From assembly GCA_964448615.1 (NCBI GenBank), contig CAYUWH010000006.1, positions 1-47,113 of the forward strand: 47,113 nucleotides of DNA, written 5' to 3'. Every line of letters starts with the position of its first letter. The first letter of the stretch is position 1. The notes below the pieces were generated by a model, which did no database searches, was not told the DNA's origin, and was given only the letters and a program-made list of their open reading frames with translations. This stretch comes from CAYUWH01 sp964448615. Its GTDB lineage: Bacteria > Patescibacteriota > Gracilibacteria > Peribacterales > Peribacteraceae. A program made the position numbers and the translations under genes. Positions 23,584-33,145 of this stretch are shown here, piece by piece.

Positions 23584-25178
23584 ATGTCTCTCAAGCTCTA
23601 CAACTCACTGACAAAGTCCGAAGAAGATTTCGATGCGTACATGTCGTCACGCGGATCAAAGGTCGTGAGCATGTATACCTGCGGCCCCACTGTGTACAGC
23701 CGCCCGCACATCGGTAATTACTCATCGTTCCTGATGGCGGATCTGTTGCGCCGTTGGCTAGAGGTAAAAGGCTATGACGTGAAGCATGTGAAGAACATCA
23801 CGGATGTCGGGCATCTGTTACACGATGCTGAGCAGGGTGATGACAAAATTCAGAAGCAGGCAGAGCAGGAAAAAGTGCATCCCCTTGAGATCGCCAAGCG
23901 CTACACCGAGCAATATTTGGAAGATGAACAGACGTTGAAATTGCTCGAACCATTTGCGCGTCCCAAAGCCACCGAGTATGTGGAACAGATGAAAGAGATG
24001 ATCAATACCTTGCTCGAGAAGGGGAGTGCTTACATCACCGATGACGGTATCTATTTTGATGTCACGCAGTTTCCAACGTACGGCGAACTTTCGGGCAACA
24101 CTCTCGATCAAGTCGCCTCGGGATCACGTGTGGAGGTGAATGAACGCAAGAAGCATCCTGCCGACTTCGCGCTCTGGAAATTCTGCGTCGGACCCAATGC
24201 GCATCACGTGCTGAAATGGGCATCTCCCGGAGAGGGGAATCCCGAAGGGTTCCCCGGTTGGCACATCGAGTGTTCCGCGATGAGTCGCAGCCTGCTCGGA
24301 GATCAGATTGATTTGCACACGGGTGGGGAAGACAACATTTTTCCGCATCATGAGTGTGAAATCGCACAGAGTGAGAATTGCACGGGTAAAAATCCGTTTG
24401 TGCGCTTCTGGTTGCATAAAAGACGCATTGATTTGGCTGGTGAGAAGATGTCAAAGAGTCTTGGCAATGTGTTAAATATACATGACATTTTAGCGAAAGG
24501 GTATTCAGCGCAAGATCTCCGATACTATCTTTTGTCCGTGCATTACCGCACCAATCTCAAATTCAGCTGGAAGGGGATGGATGATGCGAAAANNNNNNNN
24601 NNNNNNNNNNNNNNNNNNNNNNNNNNNNNNNNNNNNNNNNNNNNNNNNNNNNNNNNNNNNNNNNNNNNNNNNNNNNNNNNNNNNNNNNNNNNGTGCATTA
24701 CCGCACCAATCTCAAATTCAGCTGGAAGGGGATGGATGATGCGAAAAAAGCGCGGAAGAAAATCGTGGAGTGGATCGCTGCGGTCGAGATGACGGCGCCT
24801 GTCGCTGGTGCAGCCTCACATGGGATGGAAGAGAGTATCGAATCCTTTTCCAGCGTGATGGACGAAGATCTGAATACGTCTGCTGCGATCGCAGATATTT
24901 TTGCCGTCATGAATGCGTTCTATAAGTGGGAAAAAGTGAGTGCAAAGGAATTAGATTTTTATCATAAATTTGTGGCCATGATTCGAGCGACTTTCGGGTG
25001 CTTTGATCCAGAGCTTGAAGAGGGGATTCCTAGCGATGTTCAAGCGCTTGTTGATGAACGTGCGACCGCACGCGCTGCGAAAAATTTCGCGGAATCAGAT
25101 CGTCTGCGCGATGAGATTGCGAAGAGGGGATTCGAGGTGCGCGATGTTCCTGAAGGACAGACCGTGAAAAAATTATAA
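23584..25178 (+). CDS. cysS: Cysteinyl-tRNA synthetase (interrupted by an artefactual assembly gap)
   Basis: Class I synthetase. The HIGH-type motif is in RPHIGN (about residue 40), KMSKS is in GEKMSKSLGN, and the zinc-binding residues are Cys (TCGPTVY), GWHIECSAMS and HHECEIAQSE. The frame is broken only by 100 N (24593-24692) plus a duplicated 55 bp; collapsing them gives one intact protein of about 479 residues, the normal length. TATTCT (23571-23576) lies 7 nt before the ATG and no Shine-Dalgarno is present, so the mRNA is probably leaderless. The upstream promoter at 23476 fires in the opposite direction. Confidence 0.95.
24593..24692. other. Assembly gap of 100 N with duplicated 55-bp flanks
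   Basis: The 55 bp at 24538-24592 and 24693-24747 are identical, and collapsing them restores cysS in frame. The same size and overlap occur at 18847, pointing to an assembler k-mer overlap. Confidence 0.92.
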
Positions 25179-25196
25179 ATTGTATAAAAATGCATC

Positions 25197-25229
25197 AAAA
25201 AAACAGCGGAGAGTCATGACTCTCCGCTG
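25197..25229 (-). terminator. Intrinsic terminator of the 26246 gene
   Basis: Perfect 11-bp arms CAGCGGAGAGT (25204-25214) and ACTCTCCGCTG (25219-25229), then seven T on the minus strand. It may also stop cysS transcription. Confidence 0.85.
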
Positions 25230-25265
25230 CGATTGTGGAACGAGTTCCACGCTTGTTGCCGATCT

Positions 25266-26246
25266 TTACAGTCGCGCGGCTTCCGCTTCCGCATCGATGG
25301 CGACGTTGCCGCGTCCGTGCGTCCGTGCCGCCGCTGCGAGGCGCAAGAGCCCCTCTTTCGAGCGTGCGCGGCGGTAATAGTCGAATGCGCGGCGCAGTGA
25401 GCCACGGCGCAAATGGTGATTGCCCAGACACTCGAGTGCGTCATCAGGCGTGAAGCGTAGATCGAGCATGTGCGAGAGTGATTCGGACTGCATCTCATCG
25501 CCGCGCGCCATGGCATCGCGCAGCGCGATACGCAGCATCTCATCCGTGAGGATCACGCCGGCACGCGCGAAGATGTTGGCCAGCGTCTTTCTGCCGAGTC
25601 CATCCGTGAATTCTTCGAGAGAGCGCTTGCCGAGGTGCGCCCAGAACTCCTGCGGAAGCGTGATGCCGATCACCATCTCGATAGTTTCCAGCTGGTAGCA
25701 CAGCCATGAGTAGCGGATCGCTTCCATCTCCATCGTGCCGATGAAGTGGTGCTTCACCTGTTCGAGCTGATCGGCAGTCAGTAGCGCACTGATGAATGCC
25801 CACTGATCGCGAAGATGCACCTCTGCTGACTGTCCCTCTTCGTTGATTTCAGGGTATTCCGCGCTGTGGAGCCACTGCTTGAGATTATCGAGAGCAGCCT
25901 GGGCGAATACGTCTCGCCACTGCTGCTCCATCTTCAAGCCAGCGATGCTGTAGAGACGCTGTGCGAGTTCGTACAGCTCGATCACTTCCGTGGGATTGCC
26001 CTGCTCTCGATCGTTCATCATGTCCTCAAGCTCATGCTCGAGATACTGCTGCCAGCGCGCCTCGGGGACGGTCTCGCCGCCTTCGGCGTAGAGTCGCTTG
26101 ATGGCGAGTGCCTGCTGCACGCGCAGGGGCTCTCGGTAGTCCTTTGCGGGAAATGCGTGACGCGCATCCTGAGGCGAGAGTTCGTCTTCATCGCCGTCGA
26201 GGATCACCTCGGCGATGAGGATGGGATCGATTTCTTCGTCGGTCAT
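25266..26246 (-). CDS. Helical repeat-like hypothetical protein
   Basis: 326 residues from the ATG at 26246. The product is acidic and almost wholly helical, with Trp/Tyr-rich segments (QQYLEHELEDMM, YELAQRLYSIAG, FWAHLGKRSLEEF). The C-terminal part (about 275-315: LECLGNHHLRRGSLRRAFDYYRRA) resembles a TPR-type helical pair. No catalytic motif is visible. The ATG at 26246 is chosen over an upstream start because CAGGAG precedes it by 9 nt. The promoter, a hairpin at +1 and a strong terminator make it a monocistronic unit. Protein-protein binding is the likeliest general role; no specific function can be given. Confidence 0.7.
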   Translation of the reverse strand: MTDEEIDPILIAEVILDGDEDELSPQDARHAFPAKDYREPLRVQQALAIKRLYAEGGETVPEARWQQYLEHELEDMMNDREQGNPTEVIELYELAQRLYSIAGLKMEQQWRDVFAQAALDNLKQWLHSAEYPEINEEGQSAEVHLRDQWAFISALLTADQLEQVKHHFIGTMEMEAIRYSWLCYQLETIEMVIGITLPQEFWAHLGKRSLEEFTDGLGRKTLANIFARAGVILTDEMLRIALRDAMARGDEMQSESLSHMLDLRFTPDDALECLGNHHLRRGSLRRAFDYYRRARSKEGLLRLAAAARTHGRGNVAIDAEAEAARL

Positions 26247-26279
26247 ATGTTTTTGCTCCTGTGAATGATCGGACTGATC

Positions 26280-26340
26280 TCCCTGCACAAAGTGCGCCAG
26301 GGAATGTCTTAGATATAGATCGATTCCAATTTTTCGTCAA
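26280..26340 (-). promoter_or_regulatory. Promoter with a hairpin at +1 for the 26246 gene
   Basis: Minus strand: TTGACG (26340-26335), 17-bp spacer, TATATC (26317-26312). About 8 nt later the transcript begins with TCCCT-ggc-GCAC-ttt-GTGC-AGGGA (26303-26280). Confidence 0.55.
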
Positions 26341-26383
26341 ATAGAAGCCATAAGAACGAATTTTATTACTACCGTAATCACGG

Positions 26384-26424
26384 CCCCGCAAGCAATGCGA
26401 CACGATAGTGTCTGCGGGGTTTTC
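26384..26424 (+). terminator. Orphan terminator-like hairpin
   Basis: CCCCGCA (26384-26390) and TGCGGGG (26413-26419) with inner stem GACAC/GTGTC, then TTTTCATTATT. No gene on the plus strand lies upstream of it for more than 1 kb. The tail matches that of the 19100 terminator. Confidence 0.5.
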
Positions 26425-27397
26425 ATTATTTGTGTGCAAAACTTCGCCTGAATGTTAAGAAAACTAGTCTTATGTCTAGTTTTCTAGACAAATTATGTTC
26501 GCTGTCAGAATAGGGGATGGAGAATTGACAAGTTTGCTTAACTATCTTGCCTCCTCACATCTCGTTGAGTCCTTTTGACAATAAGCAAGCCCAGGAGATC
26601 CCCTATTGCCCAATAACTTGTTTTTAAGTTTCTAAACGGGGGAATGTTCTCTTCCCCTTACTTTTCAAATTAGGATTTCATGATATTTTGAGAAATGGCT
26701 AATATCATTCTTATTTACTCGTTAATAAGACAATAAGGTTTTGTTACGCTGCTACCTCTCTTTGAAAAGTAAATTTTACTATACTAAAAGTTAAGTTTAA
26801 TTAACACATTTTACCATGATGAATGATCTACACCAGGAAGAGGCTCTTTTTTCAACCTGTTTTGCAGACAAAAATTCCGCGAATGAATAGCAATTTCACG
26901 CCAAAATTCTGAAGAGAAAAGCCTCATAGAGTACAAAAAACTTGTCTAAATCGCTCAATACGACGAAGTGGGGTGCGTAACACACTCTCTTCCCCCTCGT
27001 TTTGTATGACGCATATGGAGAAAAGGGGTGCTTGCACCCTTGTGAGCGTAGTCGCTAGCATCTCCGACGATCCCCTCCCGATTTTTGAGAGGGTGATCCA
27101 TGCTCTGATCGTTTACAAAACGGCATCTCGGCACTCTTGGCAACCCTTGAGGCGCGAGACATCCCCATATCCGACTTCCTTATATAGGGCGGATCATGAT
27201 CCCCGTATTCTTCTCACGTTTGCGCACAGTGCGCCATGTTACATCCGGTGGTGTCCTCTCTTTATAGTTAAGGAGGGAGCACGAATAGGTGCTCAGCTCA
27301 ACACAGATGTATCGCATGTACGACGCGAGAGTATGCAGGTCAACTTCCTTTCGACATACACACATTCTTTTATCTCATATTTTTCTTCTACCTCCCT
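26425..27397. other. AT-rich noncoding region upstream of the S-layer gene
   Basis: About 970 bp with no convincing gene on either strand. It holds an inverted repeat GAAAACTAG-n8-CTAGTTTTC (26459-26484), several isolated TTGACA boxes (for example near 26525 and 26576), and from about 27160 the probable S-layer promoter region. The composition is much more AT-rich than elsewhere. Confidence 0.6.
27263..27294 (+). promoter_or_regulatory. Probable S-layer promoter and 5' hairpin
   Basis: TATAGT (27263-27268) is followed 8 nt later by GAGCAC-n6-GTGCTC (27277-27294), so the mRNA would start with a hairpin and carry a leader of about 120 nt. The -35 region is weak. Long stable leaders are usual for S-layer mRNAs. 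No Shine-Dalgarno precedes the ATG at 27398. Confidence 0.4.
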
Positions 27398-30300
27398 ATG
27401 GACATTTCTCGTTTGAAGAAATTGTTCGCCGGAGTGTCGATTGCTGCAATGTCCCTCACGCAAGTGGGTACGGCATTCGCTGCTTACAGCGACGTTCCCG
27501 GTGGAGTATGGTACGAGGACGCGGTACAAGCGTTTGTCGACGCTGGTTACCTCGACTCGTCCCAGGCTCGCTTCCGCGGTGGCGACAACGCCAACCGTGC
27601 GGAGTTCGTAAAGCTCGTCGTCGAGCTTAATGGTGGTATCCTTTCCACCGCCCCCTCAGTTCCTAGCTTCGATGACGTCAAGCCAGGTGAATGGTTCTAC
27701 GGCTACTTCGAAGAAGCTGGTAAGGAAGGCTGGGTAACCGGTGATGCTAAGTGTTACGGTTCTCATCCTTGCTGGGCTCGCCCCTCTGCAAACATCAACC
27801 GCGCTGAGGCTGCTGCCATCATCGTTCGCGCTTTCGGGCTCGACATGACGGGTGAAGCACCGAAGTTCGTTGATAACGCTTCCGGTCAGTGGTACACGGA
27901 CTCGATCCAGACTGCCGCCGATCACTGCGTTCTTCAGGGTGACGATTCCACGGGCCGTGTTCGCCCAAGCGACAACATGAACCGCGCAGAAATGGTGGTC
28001 ATGTTGCACCGCGTGGACATGAACATGTCCTATGATGATTGTGCTTCTGATAACGGTGGCGGCCCAGTCGCTGCTGCTGTCAAAAGCGTAATGCCCACGA
28101 CCGCGACAACGGTTGATGTGGATTTCAGCGTTGCAGTTGATAAGGACGCTGCCCTCATGGCTAGCAAGTACAAAGTCACTGGTGCTGCCAGCTTGGCAGT
28201 TTCCAGCGTCAAGTGGGTCAACGACAAAACTGTCGAACTCACGCTTGCAACGGCTATGACGGCTGACGCCTCCTACACCTTGTCCGTTCAGGACATGATG
28301 ACTGAGGATGGCGACTCCTTCTCGGACACCGCTTCCTTCAAGGGCTACACGGCTCTGCCGAAGGGTGACGGCACCCTTGAGGTGTCTGTCGCTTCCAGCA
28401 ACCCAGTCGGAGACACTGTTCCAAAGGGTGCTAACGGCGTCGTGCTCCTCTCGTTGGATCTCACGGCTTCCTGCGAAGATGCTGTTTCCATCAACAACAT
28501 CACGATCCTTCACGAAGGCTTCGGTTCCGAGACGGATATCGACGGAATCTACGCTACCGTGGACGGCGCTCGCGTTTCCCGCAAGCGCACAATCGACTCT
28601 CAGGACCAGACAAGCGATCTTCGCTTCTCTTCTCCTTTGAACGTCGCTGCCTGTGGTACGAAGACGGTCGACATCGTCGCTGACTTCAACTCCACGGCTC
28701 AGGTTGCTTCCGAGCACAACATTGCTGTCGAACTCGCTTCCGATTTCCTCAGCAATGCAAGAGCTGTTCAGGGTAACTTCCCGATGCGCGGCAACACCTT
28801 CAAGGTGGCTGCCGTGACGAGCGGACAGGTGACCATCACCTACCGCTCCGTTTCCCCGACGAAAGTCGAAGTGGGAGACGCTGCCAAGGTATTGGGCAAG
28901 TTTGAAATCTCGACGAACTCCGTCGAAGATCAGACTGTCTACTCCATGACGGTGCAGAATGACGGTTCCGCAAAGAGCGATTCTTTGGAGAACCTCAAGA
29001 TCCGCCGCACGGATGGCACTGTTCTTACGAACACTGTCTCCGGAATGGACAGCGATTACGCTACCTTCGTCTTCGATCCTCCTTTCACGGTTCTCCAGGG
29101 TGACAAAATCACGCTCGAAATCGTGGGTGACGTGGTCGGTGGCGCTGGTGACACGTTGGTCCTGAGCTTCGAAGAGAGCTCTGACATCTTCGCCGTTGGT
29201 TCCTTGTACGGATACGGCGTGAATGGCCAGCTCTACGGTTCTCAGATCAACATCGCGACTTCTCCGACCGCTACCACCGTCACAATCGACGCTGGTCAGT
29301 TCACGGTTGAAATCGACGGACCAGTTCAGCAGAAGTACACGCGCACGAGCAAGGACGCTATCCTCGCAAACGTTCTCTTCACCACGGGTGGCGAGACGGT
29401 CGACGTGCGCAAGATGTTCGTCGCTATCCAGGGTCAGACCTCCACGGGTGCTGGTCTTGATATGACGGCTGCTGGCAGCTCTGATGACAACATCAATGAA
29501 GTGCTCGAGGACGTTCAGCTCCGCAACAAGACGACCGGCCAGTCCATCTCGGCTGTTCGCTTGACGGGTAGCTCGGACTTCGCAACGGGTACAAACAGCG
29601 CAGCGACGTACCAGATCTACCGCTTCGACGATTTCACCATCGTTGGTAAGCAGACTTGGGAACTCCGCGCTGACTTCATCAACAACAGCACAACGTCTCA
29701 TCCGAAGAGCGGTGACAAGTTCCGCATCCACATCTGTGGTGAGCCTCAGAAAATCTTGGATTCGTCCAACTCTCTGACGACCAACTCCACGGGTTGTACG
29801 TTCGGCGGCTTGATCAGCTCCTCGACGTCTTACCAGATGGAAGTCGAAGGCCTCTCCACCGGTGATAAGATCGGTGACGTGCGCCCACGCGGCACCATCA
29901 CGGGTAACTTCCACCGCATCGCGAACCCAGAACTCACAGTTGCTGTGAAGTCTATCGGTACGTCTGATACGGCTGTGAAGAACTCCAAGAACGTGAACCT
30001 GCTCCGCTTCGAGGCTCGCGCCGGTGAAGCCGAGGACATCCTCTTCACAAAGGCTGTCTTCCGCGCTGAATCTGGTTCGCTCTTGAACGGTCAGAACTAC
30101 ACGCTCTGGGCCGACACTGACGGTGACGGCACGGTTGACACCATCCTTGAGGAAGGTGTTGCCTCGCAGTCCAGCCAGATCTCCTTCGATAACCTCGCAG
30201 GTGGTGGCTACGTCATCCCGGCTGAAGAGACTGTTCTCTTCGAAGTCCACGCGAACATCGCTGCTTCGTTGACGAACGACGAATTGCTCTTGGCATTCGA

Positions 30301-31609
30301 CACTGGTTCCAGCGTGACCTACATCGAAGCTGAACAGGCTGACGATGGCAGCTCGCTCTCTGGCATCAAGACGAACGCTTCTTGTTCCTCGACTTGTGAC
30401 ATCATCGTGACGCTTACGCGCTCGAAGCTCTACAGCCTGGTTTCCCAGGGTGACCTCTTCGTGACGAAGTCCACGACGCCAGTCCGTTCCCGCCAGCTCC
30501 TTGGTGGTACGGTTGGTGATCCGATCCTGCGCTTGCAATTCCGCGCGCAGAACGAAGATATCGATGTGACAAACCTCCAGCTCAACTCTTCCGGTTCTAC
30601 CGCTTCGTCAGTTGATCGCCTTGATCTCTACAAGAACGGCGAAACGACGGCATTCGCTTCCGCTACCATCGGTGGCTGTGGCTCGGATGACGTACTGACG
30701 CAGAACATCGGCAGCAGCACTGCTGGTACGGTTGCATTCTGTGCTTCCATGCAGAGCCGCCAGCTCGTTGTGAAGAAGGGTCAGAACCTCGACGTTCTCG
30801 TCTACCCACGCATGAAGACGGACGAACAAGGTGCAACGTCGAACCAGACGATTCAGCTCTGGGTCACGAAGCAGGCTGTTTCGAACACGACCATCGGTTC
30901 CGGTGCAGTGCGCGCCCGCGGTTCGCAGTCCAGCAACAACCTGGAAGCGAACGACGGCGACAGCTCCGGTGAAGGTGAAGTGTTCATTGGTACGGACACG
31001 GCTACGACGAACACCAACATCGTTGGTAACATCAATAGCTCGGTCCTCTCCAAGTTCACGACGATCGCTAACGCTAACCCGGATGCGGATAACACCGCTA
31101 TCCCGACTGGCGTCTCGCCGATTGGTCAGTTCAAATTCACGGCTGCAACAAACGCCAACACGCTTAACGGTCTGAACAAGGCTGTTCTGTCTGGTGTGAT
31201 CTTCACCGTGAACGCGACAAACGTCGACCTCGACGGTAGCGCCTTCAAGTTCTATAACAAGGCTGATACCTCCACGAAGTCGACCTGTTCGATGCTCGGT
31301 GACACCAGCAGCTCTGGATCCCTCGTGGTCCAGTGTGCCGGCTTGCCGTCCACTTCGGTAAACACGCAGGTTGATTCCGGCCAGTCCGCCACCTTCGTGC
31401 TCGAAGCCGACGTCGATAATCCGAAGGCTAACTCCTCGAACACCTCCACGTTGCAGGTTTCGATCGACAGCTTCTCGGATTACACGGCTGCGACCTTCGG
31501 TACTTCCGCAAGCCACATTCACTGGCTTGATAAGGACACAGGCACCACGCCGTTCCTCTGGATTGAATATCCGGACACGGTCGTGAAGTCGACGAGCTAT
31601 AAGAGCTAA
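27398..31609 (+). CDS. S-layer protein with three SLH domains
   Basis: 1403 residues. Signal peptide at 1-28 (KKLFAGVSIAAMSLTQVGTAFA, cleavage near AFA-AYSD). Three SLH domains follow at about 30-80 (YSDVPGGVWYEDAV), 85-150 (FDDVKPGEWFYGYF) and 155-210 (FVDNASGQWYTDSI), each ending in an NRAE-type motif. Then an Ig-like domain (about 225-310) and a long series of beta-rich Thr/Ser/Gly/Asp repeats to the end. SLH domains normally anchor the protein to a secondary cell-wall polymer, so this is probably the main surface lattice protein. Codon use is strongly biased (few TTA, CTA, TCA), as for a very highly expressed gene. Strong terminator after the stop. Start ATG without Shine-Dalgarno. Confidence 0.93.
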   Translation: MDISRLKKLFAGVSIAAMSLTQVGTAFAAYSDVPGGVWYEDAVQAFVDAGYLDSSQARFRGGDNANRAEFVKLVVELNGGILSTAPSVPSFDDVKPGEWFYGYFEEAGKEGWVTGDAKCYGSHPCWARPSANINRAEAAAIIVRAFGLDMTGEAPKFVDNASGQWYTDSIQTAADHCVLQGDDSTGRVRPSDNMNRAEMVVMLHRVDMNMSYDDCASDNGGGPVAAAVKSVMPTTATTVDVDFSVAVDKDAALMASKYKVTGAASLAVSSVKWVNDKTVELTLATAMTADASYTLSVQDMMTEDGDSFSDTASFKGYTALPKGDGTLEVSVASSNPVGDTVPKGANGVVLLSLDLTASCEDAVSINNITILHEGFGSETDIDGIYATVDGARVSRKRTIDSQDQTSDLRFSSPLNVAACGTKTVDIVADFNSTAQVASEHNIAVELASDFLSNARAVQGNFPMRGNTFKVAAVTSGQVTITYRSVSPTKVEVGDAAKVLGKFEISTNSVEDQTVYSMTVQNDGSAKSDSLENLKIRRTDGTVLTNTVSGMDSDYATFVFDPPFTVLQGDKITLEIVGDVVGGAGDTLVLSFEESSDIFAVGSLYGYGVNGQLYGSQINIATSPTATTVTIDAGQFTVEIDGPVQQKYTRTSKDAILANVLFTTGGETVDVRKMFVAIQGQTSTGAGLDMTAAGSSDDNINEVLEDVQLRNKTTGQSISAVRLTGSSDFATGTNSAATYQIYRFDDFTIVGKQTWELRADFINNSTTSHPKSGDKFRIHICGEPQKILDSSNSLTTNSTGCTFGGLISSSTSYQMEVEGLSTGDKIGDVRPRGTITGNFHRIANPELTVAVKSIGTSDTAVKNSKNVNLLRFEARAGEAEDILFTKAVFRAESGSLLNGQNYTLWADTDGDGTVDTILEEGVASQSSQISFDNLAGGGYVIPAEETVLFEVHANIAASLTNDELLLAFDTGSSVTYIEAEQADDGSSLSGIKTNASCSSTCDIIVTLTRSKLYSLVSQGDLFVTKSTTPVRSRQLLGGTVGDPILRLQFRAQNEDIDVTNLQLNSSGSTASSVDRLDLYKNGETTAFASATIGGCGSDDVLTQNIGSSTAGTVAFCASMQSRQLVVKKGQNLDVLVYPRMKTDEQGATSNQTIQLWVTKQAVSNTTIGSGAVRARGSQSSNNLEANDGDSSGEGEVFIGTDTATTNTNIVGNINSSVLSKFTTIANANPDADNTAIPTGVSPIGQFKFTAATNANTLNGLNKAVLSGVIFTVNATNVDLDGSAFKFYNKADTSTKSTCSMLGDTSSSGSLVVQCAGLPSTSVNTQVDSGQSATFVLEADVDNPKANSSNTSTLQVSIDSFSDYTAATFGTSASHIHWLDKDTGTTPFLWIEYPDTVVKSTSYKS

Positions 31610-31667
31610 TAGTTAAGCTCCGTAGCATTCAGACGGTATGTAGTTATTGCTTCATCGCAATCAAAGG

Positions 31668-31693
31668 GGCCCCCAGCAATGGGGGCCTTTTTT
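31668..31693 (+). terminator. Intrinsic terminator of the S-layer gene
   Basis: GGCCCCC (31668-31674), loop AGCAAT, GGGGGCC (31681-31687), then six T. Confidence 0.9.
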
Positions 31694-31705
31694 GTATGTG
31701 TTACA

Positions 31706-31872
31706 CCCCTCACCCCGGCCCTCTCCCTAAGGGAGAGGGTGACTTCAATAAACGATATCGTCTTGTTGAATGAAATATTTTGCCAATCTTATAACTCTCA
31801 TAAAAGTGCCCCCTTCTCCCTCCCATTCGACAGGCTCAGGGCAGGCAGGGGGAAGGGTTGGGGATGAGGGGG
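31706..31872. repeat. Interspersed palindromic element, copy 2 (167 bp)
   Basis: Same ends as copy 1 (CCCCTCACCCCGGCCCTCTC; GGGTTGGGGATGAGGGGG) and the same internal words GTGACTTC, GTCTTGTTG and AATCTTATAACTCTCAT. The right half is interrupted by CATTCGACAGGCTCAGGGCA (from 31824), a second repeat family inserted into the element. Confidence 0.8.
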
Positions 31873-31895
31873 TAAAGGTGTACGCTCCGAGTATT

Positions 31896-32123
31896 ATGAC
31901 TCTCACTCCTCGTCATTTTTATCCGCAAATAGAACCAGTACTTCGTGTTGCTCCAGGTGAACATACAAAAGAACACGGCGAAGATGATTTGTTGGAAGAA
32001 GAGGAAAATCCTCAAATCATTGCGCAACGTCTGCGCGATCAGCGCGAAGCAGAGCGAATCAATTTGGATCAATTATTCCATCACAAAGATAGCACCGTTG
32101 CTCAGGATTATGCTGGGCTTTAA
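31896..32123 (+). CDS. Small acidic hypothetical protein
   Basis: 75 residues from the ATG at 31896, acidic in the middle (GEDDLLEEEENP) with a helical segment (IIAQRLRDQREAERINLDQL). The upstream frame runs through the interspersed repeat and is not credible as protein. TACGCT lies 9 nt before the ATG with TTGGGG 17 bp further upstream inside the repeat end, so the repeat may supply the -35 box. The stop overlaps the stop region of the convergent FemAB-like gene by 4 bp. No family recognised. Confidence 0.5.
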   Translation: MTLTPRHFYPQIEPVLRVAPGEHTKEHGEDDLLEEEENPQIIAQRLRDQREAERINLDQLFHHKDSTVAQDYAGL

Positions 32124-33106
32124 CCCAGTACTATTCGTTTAAGTCGCAGCGCGTTCGCAATAAATGGTCGCAGCACCAATTGTTGTTCCTGCGGGTAGGT
32201 TACAATCATTCCTCCGAACTTCTCTTTGAAGCCCGAAATGCCTTGCCATGGATGATTTGCAGGGGCGTTCGGCGGAGCGATTCCCAGGAGATCGTACTGA
32301 GTGCAGCCCTTTGTCTTGCAGTGCTTCATCGCTTCCCACTGCAACAAATACGGTGCCATCAATGCGCGATGTTCGTAATCAGAAGCTCCGTAGTAGTAGA
32401 TGCCCATGCCGTTCCAGATCACGCCCATTACTCCCGCAATCACGGTTTCCTCATGCAATGCGAGGAGTAAAAAGCTTCCCTCCACGTTCTGCAAAAATTT
32501 CTCGTAATGTCTTGCGGAGGAAGATGTAAAACCGTCGCGCTCTGCTGTTTTTTTTACTAAGTCTGCAAACACCGCTGCATCAGTCGATCGCTCGATACGC
32601 ACCCCGTTCTTCTCCGCCACCTTGATGTTGTAGCGCCCCTTCTGATGCATTTGTTTGAGAAGATCCTCTTCAGAGAGAGTAAGATCAAGTATGCGCGTGG
32701 CTTCGGAGTGTTCATGACGGGATGAAGGCCAGAGTCTTGAGTCGAGAGTCTTGAGAGATGTAATTGAAGAAATATAAAGAGCGAAACACTGACCATTTTT
32801 TGCATCAACTATCACTGAATCCAGAAACACTCGTAACTCGTGACTCGTAACTCGTGACTCATTCCACAAAGGTCCTCTCGGACAATCCCACGTACAAAAT
32901 CCGCCAACCGTACGATCAATAACAATGAGTGCCGATGCAACGATCTTCGTGTCCTCGAATACGCAGTAGATGCGTACCGTGCGCCCCAAGCTTTCTTGGA
33001 ACTTCTTCCATGCCAAAGATTGCCACAGCGTGCCCTGAGGGTGGGCGCGAACCCAGGCATCGTAGGCCGTGAATTCCGGGCCGGCGGTAAGGAGGCGAAT
33101 GTCGAT
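32120..33106 (-). CDS. FemAB/FemX-family aminoacyltransferase-like protein (GNAT fold), non-standard start
   Basis: About 328 residues if it starts at ATC 33106. The C-terminal GIAPPNAPANHPWQGISGFK with KEKFGG is the hallmark of FemAB proteins, which add amino acids from aminoacyl-tRNA to peptidoglycan precursors; RYNIKVAEKNGV marks the first GNAT-like domain. The first standard start is TTG 33016, but 30 codons upstream of it are clearly coding (TAGPEFTAYDAWVRAHPQGT, then LWQS-LAWKKF). The frame is open back to a TAG in the palindrome at 33146 with no ATG, GTG or TTG. TTCAAA, 17 bp and TACAAT (33121-33116) place +1 near an ATC or ATT codon. Start by AUC on a leaderless mRNA is inferred; a sequence error is the alternative. 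Confidence 0.8.
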   Translation of the reverse strand: MDIRLLTAGPEFTAYDAWVRAHPQGTLWQSLAWKKFQESLGRTVRIYCVFEDTKIVASALIVIDRTVGGFCTWDCPRGPLWNESRVTSHELRVFLDSVIVDAKNGQCFALYISSITSLKTLDSRLWPSSRHEHSEATRILDLTLSEEDLLKQMHQKGRYNIKVAEKNGVRIERSTDAAVFADLVKKTAERDGFTSSSARHYEKFLQNVEGSFLLLALHEETVIAGVMGVIWNGMGIYYYGASDYEHRALMAPYLLQWEAMKHCKTKGCTQYDLLGIAPPNAPANHPWQGISGFKEKFGGMIVTYPQEQQLVLRPFIANALRLKRIVLG

Positions 33107-33145
33107 AGAGCGAGTATTGTAGCCAGGAAATAGCTGAATTTGAAG

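Noticed and set aside
27656..30538. 960-codon open frame antisense to the S-layer gene
   Set aside because: It results from strong codon bias in the sense gene (almost no TTA, CTA or TCA codons). The translation is low-complexity Arg/Val/Asp-rich text without domains.
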